Shown in pieces: positions 8,659-16,943 of a DNA stretch of 64,000 nucleotides. The notes beneath the pieces are model-generated. The model ran no database searches and had not been told where the DNA came from. It saw only the letters and a list, made by a program, of their open reading frames with translations. The position numbers were made by a program, and so were the translations under genes. Origin of the DNA: Pseudoflavitalea rhizosphaerae (GTDB lineage Bacteria > Bacteroidota > Bacteroidia > Chitinophagales > Chitinophagaceae); NCBI RefSeq assembly GCF_003991355.1, contig NZ_RCSU01000009.1:248001-312000 (forward strand), in the 5' to 3' direction. Each line of letters starts with the position of its first letter. Position 1 is the stretch's first letter.

Positions 8659-11226
8659 ATGCGCATTCATCATCTTTTTTACCTCTTCTTCGCCCTGGCA
8701 GACTTGCCTGTACAGGCACAGACAACGGCTGCTAACAGTCATAAACATGCGAAATCAGCACTACAAGTAACTACCCGGTCATCCGTCAATGCATTTCCTT
8801 TGGTGAGGAACGGTGAGGCGGCGTCCATCTGTTATGATGCAAAGGATGCCGCTGTTGTTGGGATTGCTGCCAATGCACTGAAAACAGACATTGAACAGGT
8901 AACGGACATAGCGCCTGCAATTCAATCCGGTCCTGCATTAAAGGAATACATGGTGATTGCGGGCACAATTGGTCAATCTGTTTTGATTGATGAATTGATT
9001 TCCGCCAACAAACTGAATGTGGCCCGCGTGCGTGGCCAATGGGAAACCTTCACCATTGCAGTGATCGATCAACCTTTCCCGAAAATGAAACAGGCGCTTG
9101 TGATTGCCGGTAGCGACAGGCGGGGAACAGCTTTCGGCATCTTTGAATTGTCATCCATGATCGGGGTCTCTCCTTTTTACTGGTGGGCCGATGTCCGCCC
9201 GGAAAAGAAAAAGGAATTGTATGTGGAACCCGGTACTGCCATCATTGGGCCACCATCTGTCAAATACCGTGGCATCTTCATCAATGATGAAAAATGGGGG
9301 CTTGTTTCCTGGGCAAACAAAAACACGAATGATGGACAGAACAACCTGGGCCCGGCTGTATATGGAAAAGTGTTCGAGCTGCTGCTGCGACTAAAAGCGA
9401 ATTACTGCTGGCCCGCGATGTATTACGGTACAACAGCTTTCTATAACACGCCTGCCAATCCGAAGCTGGCAAATGATTACGCCATCGTAATCGGATCATC
9501 GCATTGCGAGCAAATGTTGCGGAACAATCTTTTCGAATGGTCAGTGAATTTTGAAAAAGAGTACAAGGAAAAACGAGGCCCCTGGCGATACGACCTGAAC
9601 AAATATCAGATCCATCGTTACTGGGAAGACCGTGTTGTGGAATCCAAAAATTATGAATCTACCTATATGATCGGCATGCGTGGCGTGGGGGATTCGGAAA
9701 TGCCCGGGCCTGCTTCGCGGGAGGAAAAAATAAAATTATGGAACAGTATCGTGAAAGACCAGCGGGCGATGCTGGAGAAACATCTCCGCCAACCTGCTTC
9801 GGAGGTGCCGCAAACATTTTGTCCATATAACGAAGTGCTGGATATGTACCGTACCGGGCAGCTGGAATTGCCGGACGACGTAACGATGGTTTGGGTAGAC
9901 GATAATCATGGCTATGTAAGGCAATTGCCGGTACCGGCAAAGAAGTCCAGGTCCGGTGGACATGGCATGTACTATCATTTTTCCTATCTCGGTGAACCGG
10001 AAGCCTATATCTGGCTGAGTAGCATCTCTCCCATGTTGACGGCTTTCGAAATGAAAAAATCATACGATCTCGGTATATCCCGGTTGTGGGTAGTAAATGT
10101 GGGCGATATCAAACCCGCGGAACTGGAAACAGCATTCTTTATGGAGATGGCATGGGATATCGAAAAATGGAATCCTGAAAATGCGCATACTTATTTGCGT
10201 AAGTGGGCAGCAGAGATATTTGGTGAGGCATTGGCAGGTGAGATTGCAAAGATCAAATCGCAATATTATGAATTGGCGGCTTCAGGAAAACCGGATCAGT
10301 TGCTGAATATTCCTTTTCAAACTGAAGAAGCCGACCAGCGTATCGGACGCTATCGCGCGCTGACTGCAAAAACGATCGCATTGGGGAAGCAACTACCTGC
10401 ACGCCTGCAGGATGCCTGGTTCCAGCTGGTTCAATACCCGGTGCAGGGCGCATACTGGATGAATCAGCAAACACTGTATGCAAAACGCAGCATTTCATTG
10501 GCCAGGCAGGGAGATAAGACCTATTCACATTACGCAAAGCTGGCAAAAGCGGCCCACGACAGTATTTTGAGCATCACTGCGCATTACCACAAAGGCATCG
10601 CCGGTGGCAAATGGGATGGAATGATGAATACGGCCGCGAAAGAGATCACAAACAGGTTCTTTAACTATGGCGTACCAGTAGTTGGTACGGATAGTCTGTA
10701 TCGTTCAGCCATTGCCGGCAGAAATCCTCCTGCGCCAGCAGACATAGCAGCAAGACCGAAACCGCTGCTTAGCATTGCCGCAAAGGATTATTCCATGAAG
10801 AAAGAAATGAAAGGATACAAACTGGCCAATATCCGTGGGATAGGTATTACAGGAATGGGGCTCGCCCTTCTCCCTTTTACTGCAGCCTCTGTAAAAGGTA
10901 ATACGGTGGAAGGCGCATCCTGGGTGGAATACAGAGCAAAAGTGCCAGCAGGAGAGTACACGGTGAGAGTAAAATTCTTACCCACACATGCATTGAATAA
11001 TGAACATGGACTGCGTTACGCCATCTCTTTGAACGGATCTTTACCTGAATTTGTGAACCTCGAAGGTCAGGGTGAGCATTGGAGTCAGCGCTGGGGTAAT
11101 AACGTTATACAGGGCTTCATGTCAGGCACTAGCAGGCATCATATTAATTCATTGAGTCAGGCTTCGATCAGGATCTACCTGCCGGACCCGGGAATGGTGC
11201 TGAGTGAAATATCAATCGAAGAATGA
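8659..11226 (+). CDS. GH115 alpha-glucuronidase, copy 2
   Basis: This is the tandem paralogue of the preceding GH115 enzyme, about 855 residues from the ATG at 8659. That start gives a cleaner signal peptide (MRIHHLFYLFFALADLPVQAQ) than the in-frame ATG at 8638. All family blocks recur: GPPSVKYRGIFINDEKWG, LLLRLKANYCWPAMYYG, VIGSSHCEQMLRNN, CPYNEVLDMYR and WVDDNHGYVRQLP, plus the C-terminal beta domain. By eye the two copies are identical over long core stretches but differ in the N-terminus and linkers, so the duplication is not recent. The different residues in otherwise conserved blocks could mean different side-chain or linkage preferences. A strong bidirectional hairpin follows. Confidence 0.92.
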   Translation: MRIHHLFYLFFALADLPVQAQTTAANSHKHAKSALQVTTRSSVNAFPLVRNGEAASICYDAKDAAVVGIAANALKTDIEQVTDIAPAIQSGPALKEYMVIAGTIGQSVLIDELISANKLNVARVRGQWETFTIAVIDQPFPKMKQALVIAGSDRRGTAFGIFELSSMIGVSPFYWWADVRPEKKKELYVEPGTAIIGPPSVKYRGIFINDEKWGLVSWANKNTNDGQNNLGPAVYGKVFELLLRLKANYCWPAMYYGTTAFYNTPANPKLANDYAIVIGSSHCEQMLRNNLFEWSVNFEKEYKEKRGPWRYDLNKYQIHRYWEDRVVESKNYESTYMIGMRGVGDSEMPGPASREEKIKLWNSIVKDQRAMLEKHLRQPASEVPQTFCPYNEVLDMYRTGQLELPDDVTMVWVDDNHGYVRQLPVPAKKSRSGGHGMYYHFSYLGEPEAYIWLSSISPMLTAFEMKKSYDLGISRLWVVNVGDIKPAELETAFFMEMAWDIEKWNPENAHTYLRKWAAEIFGEALAGEIAKIKSQYYELAASGKPDQLLNIPFQTEEADQRIGRYRALTAKTIALGKQLPARLQDAWFQLVQYPVQGAYWMNQQTLYAKRSISLARQGDKTYSHYAKLAKAAHDSILSITAHYHKGIAGGKWDGMMNTAAKEITNRFFNYGVPVVGTDSLYRSAIAGRNPPAPADIAARPKPLLSIAAKDYSMKKEMKGYKLANIRGIGITGMGLALLPFTAASVKGNTVEGASWVEYRAKVPAGEYTVRVKFLPTHALNNEHGLRYAISLNGSLPEFVNLEGQGEHWSQRWGNNVIQGFMSGTSRHHINSLSQASIRIYLPDPGMVLSEISIEE

Positions 11227-11232
11227 TCAAAT

Positions 11233-11289
11233 AACCAGGGCGCCGCAGTATCCATCTTTACAGAATGGATGCTGCGGCGCTTCCTGGTT
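11233..11289. terminator. Bidirectional terminator between GH115 copy 2 and GH172
   Basis: A long interrupted inverted repeat lies between two convergent genes. The left arm is aaccagg-gcgccgcag-tatccat and the right arm is aatggat-gctgcggcgc-tt-cctggtt. It starts 7 bp after the GH115 stop and ends 23 bp before the end of the GH172 gene on the other strand. It fits a shared terminator for both transcripts. Confidence 0.8.
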
Positions 11290-11311
11290 TTCCTACCTGA
11301 TTCGAAACGGC

Positions 11312-13399
11312 TTAATGCACCCTCAGGTAGTCAAGTCCGAAATAAGCTGTCTTCTTTTCATTGGGCCTTGCCTCAGTGATCTCCACTTCCAGCAGATTTT
11401 CTCCTTTGTTGATACTGAAATTGCCCAGGTATAACATCTTCATTTTCGCTTTTTCTTCGTGCCCATCAAAGGAAAGCGAAATGGGTTGTCCGTTCATTTT
11501 CATTTTCACTTTTCCATAATCCGGAGCGCTGGTCAGGCGGGCGCTCAGGTGGAATTGTCCTTCTTCCTCCGACACAAATCTCAACACCATTTTATCTCCG
11601 GGCTTTCCTTCAGCCCAAAATGCCTGTGTATTATCGCTCCAATCATATCCTTTCAGATTCTGATAGGTGAGTTTGCCACCTGAAATACTCATTAGTTCCA
11701 TATTTTCCCCTTCCACTTTTCCATGACTGATTATTGGAGAAACGATATCTGAACGTTTGATCGCCACCGGTAGTCTGGCAGTGGCAATTTCAGGTTTGAT
11801 ATTGGTAGTTCCGCCAGGCTGCATGTACCAGTAAGTTACCGGCGCATAATTGATCAGGGCTCTTCCCCAATGCCAGAGCTCCATATCGAAGGTCAGTTGA
11901 TTGTTGAAGGGAATGGCATCGAGATTGCGGTAACGCATATTCACCGTGAACCCTGGCGTGAAATTGCCACTGCCATCGGGTTGTGCGATGAAAGGATGGT
12001 TCGAGAATTTTTCAGGACGGCACCAGGCATAACCATAATAATCCTCTGTGCCGGTTCCGATATGGGAGGGAAATTTTTCTCCATCTACATAAACTTTCTC
12101 ATCGCCTTCTCCCCACCAGCGATGGATGGTATTGAACAAGGTGAGACCATCACCGGCATATACACCTTTGCCTTTAAGCTGCACATAGTTCACATCGAAG
12201 GGCTCGCCGGTTGCTTCCATATTCTTGACCTCACCAGTGAATATATTCGAGTATTGATGCCAGTTAGCACCGAAATGCATGGAGCGGTCATCCCATTTCC
12301 AGGGAGCTGTTTCAATCAGTCCTTCCACCTGAACAGGCGCATCCTGCAGGTTATGCAGCGTGAGTGTTGCTGCTTTTTGGAAGGGCATTACCCACCAGGC
12401 CGCCATCGTTCCATCATTGTTCACCTGTGAATACCAGGTATTGGAATAACGGACCTGGTAGCCGGTGCCGAAGAAATCACCTGCAGGTACCCATACCGTT
12501 TGTTCCCCATCGAATTTGAACGAAACGATGGTGCTGCGCAAAGCCTGTTCCAGGTTGGCAGCCGACAATTTCAGGCGAAAATACCTGACAGCGTTTGAGC
12601 CTCCGGGTAAGTTGATGGTGGATGATTGTCTGGCTGCAATGGTAGTATTGATATTTACAGGAGTCAGTGAGAGTGCCTGTAATCCCTTATCGCGGGTTGA
12701 CAGTCTTTCCTGAACTGATTGCAACAGAGCCCTGTGTTTCTTCAGGTCTTTAAGGGAAAAGCTGGTGACGGAGGCATTTTGATAAGTGCGATAGTTTATA
12801 TTGTAATAAACAGCTTCTCCTTTTTTGGCGCCGTAGTCCGTGATATTATTGGTTTCGTAGGTGATCCTGCAACTTTTGGCGTAAGGGATGGGCAGGTAGA
12901 GATTATGTCCGCGCATGGAATATTTCACGCTGTCGCTCACTGAAGCGGCTAAAGGGCCGTTCACAAGCGCAGTGCCGCTGATCACTTCCTTGGCAGATCC
13001 CTGGATTACCGGTTCGGATCTGCCATCTAAATAGAATCGAAGAATGCCATCACCGCTGTTGGCGCCGGAGAAGGTCATCCAGAAACGTACGATGGCGCCC
13101 GGTCCGGTGGTATCGAACAAAACATACTCTTTTCTTCCTTTATCAGCATCCAGTCGAATGAACATGGAGCGGTCCCAGTTTGCATACCAGCTCGAGTCCC
13201 CGGGCTTTGTGGTTGCGCGGTCGTAACTGCTGAACTGGGCCAGTGTGTAGGCAGGTGATGGGTACCGGGCAATGGCCTCCCTGTCTGCCATCTCGCGGAG
13301 CAGTGATTCAAAGTTGACTTGTTGCGCCTGGATAGATAATGAAAAACTGGAAAAGAGGAATAAACAAATGGCGATCGTGCAGGTCTTTTTCATATACAT
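11312..13399 (-). CDS. DUF2961 protein, glycoside hydrolase family 172
   Basis: The 695-residue secreted protein (MYMKKTCTIAICLFLFSSFSL; cleavage near IQAQ) has the DUF2961 core. Marker stretches are FSSYDRA, a glycine/proline-rich FDTTGPGAIVRFW, WHQYSNIF, and GTGTEDYYGYAWC with its acidic cluster. DUF2961 is now GH172, whose studied members act on difructose anhydrides or on D-arabinofuran/fructofuranosyl linkages. Residues after about 560 form an additional beta-rich C-terminal module. ATGs at 13399 and 13393 are both possible starts; the second gives a standard MKK leader. It converges on the GH115 pair and may help process the same plant glycan, but no operon link exists. Confidence 0.85.
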   Translation of the reverse strand: MYMKKTCTIAICLFLFSSFSLSIQAQQVNFESLLREMADREAIARYPSPAYTLAQFSSYDRATTKPGDSSWYANWDRSMFIRLDADKGRKEYVLFDTTGPGAIVRFWMTFSGANSGDGILRFYLDGRSEPVIQGSAKEVISGTALVNGPLAASVSDSVKYSMRGHNLYLPIPYAKSCRITYETNNITDYGAKKGEAVYYNINYRTYQNASVTSFSLKDLKKHRALLQSVQERLSTRDKGLQALSLTPVNINTTIAARQSSTINLPGGSNAVRYFRLKLSAANLEQALRSTIVSFKFDGEQTVWVPAGDFFGTGYQVRYSNTWYSQVNNDGTMAAWWVMPFQKAATLTLHNLQDAPVQVEGLIETAPWKWDDRSMHFGANWHQYSNIFTGEVKNMEATGEPFDVNYVQLKGKGVYAGDGLTLFNTIHRWWGEGDEKVYVDGEKFPSHIGTGTEDYYGYAWCRPEKFSNHPFIAQPDGSGNFTPGFTVNMRYRNLDAIPFNNQLTFDMELWHWGRALINYAPVTYWYMQPGGTTNIKPEIATARLPVAIKRSDIVSPIISHGKVEGENMELMSISGGKLTYQNLKGYDWSDNTQAFWAEGKPGDKMVLRFVSEEEGQFHLSARLTSAPDYGKVKMKMNGQPISLSFDGHEEKAKMKMLYLGNFSINKGENLLEVEITEARPNEKKTAYFGLDYLRVH

Positions 13400-13712
13400 A
13401 GTAATTCTATTTTATTGATGTGGGCCAGGTATGGAAATGGCGGAGGGTAGCGTTTTCCCGCTTTTTCTGGAGTAAAAGTAGCCGGGGGTAAACTAAGAAT
13501 ATAATGTAGGATTAGCAGGAATTTGTACCGGATTAGCACTGGTATTTGTTAAGCAATGCTGCCGGCCCCGGACCAGAGACTACCTGCAAACCCGGGAAAG
13601 TTTTTTGAATTTCTTTTTTATAAAGAAGATTTTTCACTATTTTTGCCACCCATTTGGAGAAAGCTTGTAAGGATTGATTATCAATTGATCTGCAGCGTAA
13701 ACTGAATGAAAC
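13400..13712. other. Gene-free region between GH172 and tRNA
   Basis: No coding potential was seen over 313 bp. The left part should hold the promoter of the leftward GH172 gene. The right part is AT-rich and leads into the tRNA, with a candidate -7 box at 13638-13645. No repeats or mobile-element remnants were noticed. Confidence 0.5.
13638..13645 (+). promoter_or_regulatory. Candidate Bacteroidota -7 element (TATTTTTG) for the tRNA
   Basis: TATTTTTG matches the Bacteroidota consensus TAnnTTTG and lies 67 bp upstream of the tRNA. No good TTG -33 element is found at the usual spacing, only a T-rich tract, so the call rests on the -7 match and position. Confidence 0.35.
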
Positions 13713-13786
13713 GCCGGGGTAGCTCAGGCGGTTAGAGCGCAGGATTCATAACCCTGAGGTCACGAGTTCAACTCTCGTCCCCGGTA
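13713..13786 (+). tRNA. tRNA-Met (anticodon CAT)
   Basis: A complete 74-nt cloverleaf can be folded by hand. The acceptor is GCCGGGG/CCCCGGT with a G-U pair at 1-72. The D arm is GCTC...GAGC. The anticodon stem CAGGA/CCCTG encloses the loop TTCATAA (anticodon CAT), and the T arm ACGAG-TTCAACT-CTCGT follows. The discriminator is A and CCA is not encoded. The closing pair of the anticodon stem (31-39) is an A-C mismatch. CAT could also mean tRNA-Ile2 with lysidine at position 34. The paired acceptor end and lack of three G-C pairs next to the anticodon argue against initiator tRNA. Confidence 0.9.
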
Positions 13787-13787
13787 C

Positions 13788-13832
13788 AAAAGAAAAGGAC
13801 TTTTCATTCAAATTGAAAAGTCCTTTTCTTTT
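13788..13832 (+). terminator. Terminator directly after the tRNA
   Basis: A 19-bp perfect inverted repeat (arms 13788-13806 and 13814-13832, 7-nt loop) begins one base after the tRNA. Its core is AAAAGGACTTTTC/GAAAAGTCCTTTT and the 3' arm ends in TTTT. It could also act for the leftward lipoprotein gene ending at 13872. Confidence 0.85.
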
Positions 13833-13871
13833 AAGGTATTTATTTATTTTTTCCTTCTGAAGGAGGAACCG

Positions 13872-14543
13872 CTACTTGATACTGTATTCCACCAGCTCCG
13901 ATACTGCATCTACACCCGGAGCCGTATCCGGATCTCCTTCACTAACGATCTTGATGATGCCTACTCCTTTTGCTACATAATAGTCATAGTACATAAAGCT
14001 AAATATGCCAATGTCGAAGACATCATACTTCAGATTCAACCGGGTATGGATTACATTTTTGTAAGTTTTACCCTGGACTGTCATTGTAAGATCACGTTCT
14101 ACTATCTTACCAGGAATCTTTGCGGCAAAACCGTTTCCGTGTCCACCTGCAAAATCCCAGGTAAAGCCAGCTGCTTCTTTATCGTTCAGGTACAATTGCG
14201 TCAGGTCAAATGCAGCGCCTGAATTGGGTGAAACGCCTGCAGCCCTCAGGTAATAATTATTTCCTTTTACACCATAATAGGCCGATCCGGTGGTTCCACC
14301 GCTATTATTCCCTTCCAATAACACATACTCGATACCATCCATGGTTTTCTTATTGCCTGAAACAATAACGGTATTTTCACCAGCAAACGTGCCGGTTTGC
14401 TTGTATTTCCAGTAACTGCCTTTGGTCAATGGCTGATAAGTGTCCTGAGTGGAGCCTCCACCGGAGTTGTCGTCGCTTTTATCTTTTTGACAGCTTGTAA
14501 GCAATACAATGATAGCAACAAAGGATAAGACGGATCTTTTCAT
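13872..14543 (-). CDS. Small predicted lipoprotein of unknown function
   Basis: About 223 residues from the ATG at 14543; an upstream in-frame TTG at 14558 is unlikely to be the start. The N-terminus MKRSVLSFVAIIVLLTSC is a lipoprotein signal with lipobox cysteine C18, followed by a charged, Gly/Ser-rich linker (QKDKSDDNSGGGS). The rest is beta-rich, with repeated YWKYK, YVLLEGN and YYLRAAG stretches, and shows no domain I recognise. Small secreted lipoproteins of this type are common in Chitinophagaceae. It stands alone between the tRNA terminator and the end of the large leftward operon, with its own terminal hairpin shared with the tRNA. Confidence 0.7.
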   Translation of the reverse strand: MKRSVLSFVAIIVLLTSCQKDKSDDNSGGGSTQDTYQPLTKGSYWKYKQTGTFAGENTVIVSGNKKTMDGIEYVLLEGNNSGGTTGSAYYGVKGNNYYLRAAGVSPNSGAAFDLTQLYLNDKEAAGFTWDFAGGHGNGFAAKIPGKIVERDLTMTVQGKTYKNVIHTRLNLKYDVFDIGIFSFMYYDYYVAKGVGIIKIVSEGDPDTAPGVDAVSELVEYSIK

Positions 14544-14687
14544 ACTTAGGAGTTTCAAAAAAATGAGTAATTAATAAAGAAGATAGCTGAATCAGCTATG
14601 CGAAAGAACAATCAAAACCCATCAGGCTGGAATATGGGTAATTGTCCTTTTCTTGAATTGCGAATAAAACTAATCAAATTCTTCAAA

Positions 14688-14724
14688 ATAAAAAAGCCCG
14701 CCTGCATTCTTCTTACAGACGGGC
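14688..14724 (-). terminator. Intrinsic terminator of the fasciclin/TonB operon
   Basis: On the minus strand the stem gcccgtctg/caggcgggc (14724-14716 and 14704-14696) is followed by a run of T residues (14695-14688, broken by one base further on). It lies 25 bp after the stop of the IPT/NHL gene. This marks the likely 3' end of the transcript that begins near 31990. Confidence 0.85.
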
Positions 14725-14749
14725 CATACTCTACTCAACAATCCGGCAT

Positions 14750-16927
14750 TTACTGCAGGAATATCTTTCTGATAGCCTTATTGGTAGCATCCAGGATATA
14801 GATACTTCCATCAGCTCCAATGCACATATCAGTCATTGAATTGAATTTTGCTTCGGCCAATGTTCCATCCTGATAACCCCAGGCAAATCGCTGGACAGTA
14901 CTAACAGTCCTGCTAGACATTTCCACTTTTCTCAATGCCTTGTTATTGTTATCCGCCACCAGCATCTCTCCGGGATTAGCCAATACAGCACTGCTGATAC
15001 CGTTGAACTGCGCCATATAGCTCACACCATCTGCAAAGCCCGCTTCAGAGCTGCCTACAAAATCAAAGCTTTGTCCGGCTGCAGTAGTGGTCCGCACTCC
15101 GTTTCCACTATTTGCATTCTGGTCAGGATAATAAATATTGCCGGAAGCATCCACCACAATACGACTCATCACCCAGTAAGGGCCACTGACCTTTGTATAA
15201 GTTCCAACAGTGGTTACCCTGTTGATCCCTTGCGCAAAACCTCCTACGTTCGCATATATCACACCGTTACCATCAATGGTGATCTGGGTAGCAGCAAATC
15301 CGGAAGTATGCACCGTATTCCCACCGGCAGGCGTTATCTTCCTGATCTGGAGTGCGCCCATATCTGAAACGAATATGTTATCGTTTTTATCGATGGCAAT
15401 ACCGGATGGCTGATTGAAAACGATGTCCGCACCACCTGCCTGCAAATTGGATACAGTTCCATCCGGCGTGATCTTCTTTACCAGCTTTGCCTGCTGGTCC
15501 ACTACATAAAGGTTACCATCACTATCAATAGCCATTGCAACAGTACCGGCATAGAATACAGAGCTGGACGGTCCTCCCACCAATGTCATAACACCTGCAC
15601 GTTTGAAAGGCACCGGGGACAATGCCTCCAATCCATTCACAACTACTTTCACCTGTCCGGTGCTCACCGTTGGAGGAGCAGTCAGCACAAGGCTGGTTTC
15701 AGTAGCCGTGGTTACTGAAGCAGGAACGCCATTGATAGTAACGGTATTCTCAGCCGCCACTGTACTGAAACCTGTACCGGTAACAGTAATATTCGTTCCT
15801 GCCAGACCGTTATCAGGTGTGATACCTGTAATGCCCAGGGTCTGGTCCCTGAACTGGGGACCTTCCGTAGCCTGGTCATTCACCACTACGCGAACAGCTC
15901 CTGATCCGGTTCCACCGGGCAGGGTTAGCTGTAGTTGGTTCCTGGAAGCGGAAGTTACAGGCACTTCCACATTATTGATGAATACTTTGTTCTCGTCAAG
16001 CTCAGTACTGAAGATATCACCCGTGATGGTCATCACCGAACCCTTCGGACCACTCAGCGGAGACACCACGTTGATCACTGGCTTGCCCACTACCGTGAAT
16101 GCAGGACCGGTGATCTTTTGCCCATTGATGTTCACACTTACAGGACCGGTGGTCACTTCCTCAGGAACCTGTACCACAATTTCCGTTTCGGTTGCAGACA
16201 CTACCATCGCAGGCTTACCATTGAAGTCGATGACATTGCCCTCTGTTGATGTTTCAAAACCACTACCGCGGATGGCTACACGCGTATTGGCGCCACCGCT
16301 CAAAGGTTTGATAGCACTGATCGCCTGGTATTTGAAATCCTGGCCTTTCGCTTCCATGCCATCCACTTTCACGGTAACCGGACCGGTACCTGCATCAGCA
16401 GGGATCTCGGCAACGATCAACGTATCAGTCACACTCACGATCAGCGCAGACATCCCATTCACCAGTACTGCTGCGGGTTCCTTCACACTGCTGAAGCCGG
16501 CGCCACTGATCCTGATCTGCGATCCCACGGTGCCGTTATTGGGAAATACACGGCTTACCGTCAAAGCCTGGTAAGTGTATTGACCAACTTCATAAGTCTT
16601 CTCCTGGTAAACAAACGACAGGTTTCCTGTTTTACCATTTACCGGCATTCTCAACACCAGGGCTTCAGAAGTGGCGCTGACCATTTCTGCATCAGCGCCG
16701 GCGATTGCTGCTTTGTATTGTGAAATATTACGGGAAAATCCTGTACCCTCGATGGTAACCAGCGTTCCTGCCTGACCACTGTTGGGATAATAATTTTTGA
16801 TGGCCATCTGTACGGGCGGCGCCTTATCATCCTTCTTACATCCTGTAGCAATCAATACTACCGAAAAAGCAAGCAGGACACTGAAGAGGAACAGCCATTT
16901 ACTGTAGACTTTCATATTCATGTGCAT
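14750..16927 (-). CDS. IPT/TIG and NHL repeat surface lipoprotein
   Basis: The 725-residue protein begins with a lipoprotein signal (KWLFLFSVLLAFSVVLIATGC), then five IPT/TIG immunoglobulin-like repeats. These are marked by PNSGQAGTLVTIEGTGF, PNNGTVGSQIRISGAGF and related stretches starting near residues 42, 125, 205, 287 and 365. Residues from about 445 form NHL beta-propeller-type repeats (DSDGNLYVVDQ, DKNDNIFVSDMG, GADGSIYILDATN). Such proteins are surface-exposed binding scaffolds in Bacteroidota. It is the last gene of the sigma/FecR-headed operon, 16 bp after a TonB receptor. ATGs at 16927, 16921 and 16915 are in frame; the last gives the shortest leader. Confidence 0.85.
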   Translation of the reverse strand: MHMNMKVYSKWLFLFSVLLAFSVVLIATGCKKDDKAPPVQMAIKNYYPNSGQAGTLVTIEGTGFSRNISQYKAAIAGADAEMVSATSEALVLRMPVNGKTGNLSFVYQEKTYEVGQYTYQALTVSRVFPNNGTVGSQIRISGAGFSSVKEPAAVLVNGMSALIVSVTDTLIVAEIPADAGTGPVTVKVDGMEAKGQDFKYQAISAIKPLSGGANTRVAIRGSGFETSTEGNVIDFNGKPAMVVSATETEIVVQVPEEVTTGPVSVNINGQKITGPAFTVVGKPVINVVSPLSGPKGSVMTITGDIFSTELDENKVFINNVEVPVTSASRNQLQLTLPGGTGSGAVRVVVNDQATEGPQFRDQTLGITGITPDNGLAGTNITVTGTGFSTVAAENTVTINGVPASVTTATETSLVLTAPPTVSTGQVKVVVNGLEALSPVPFKRAGVMTLVGGPSSSVFYAGTVAMAIDSDGNLYVVDQQAKLVKKITPDGTVSNLQAGGADIVFNQPSGIAIDKNDNIFVSDMGALQIRKITPAGGNTVHTSGFAATQITIDGNGVIYANVGGFAQGINRVTTVGTYTKVSGPYWVMSRIVVDASGNIYYPDQNANSGNGVRTTTAAGQSFDFVGSSEAGFADGVSYMAQFNGISSAVLANPGEMLVADNNNKALRKVEMSSRTVSTVQRFAWGYQDGTLAEAKFNSMTDMCIGADGSIYILDATNKAIRKIFLQ

Positions 16928-16943
16928 ATAATCAGTTTAAAAC

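Noticed and set aside
13713-13832. tRNA as an integration site of a genomic island
   Set aside because: No integrase gene is nearby and no second copy of the tRNA 3' end was noticed. The inverted repeat after the tRNA is a normal terminator.
15603-16574. 323-residue plus-strand open frame rich in Thr, Val and Pro
   Set aside because: Antisense to the IPT repeats. The repetitive composition mirrors the IPT repeats on the other strand, and no start context or family match is seen.
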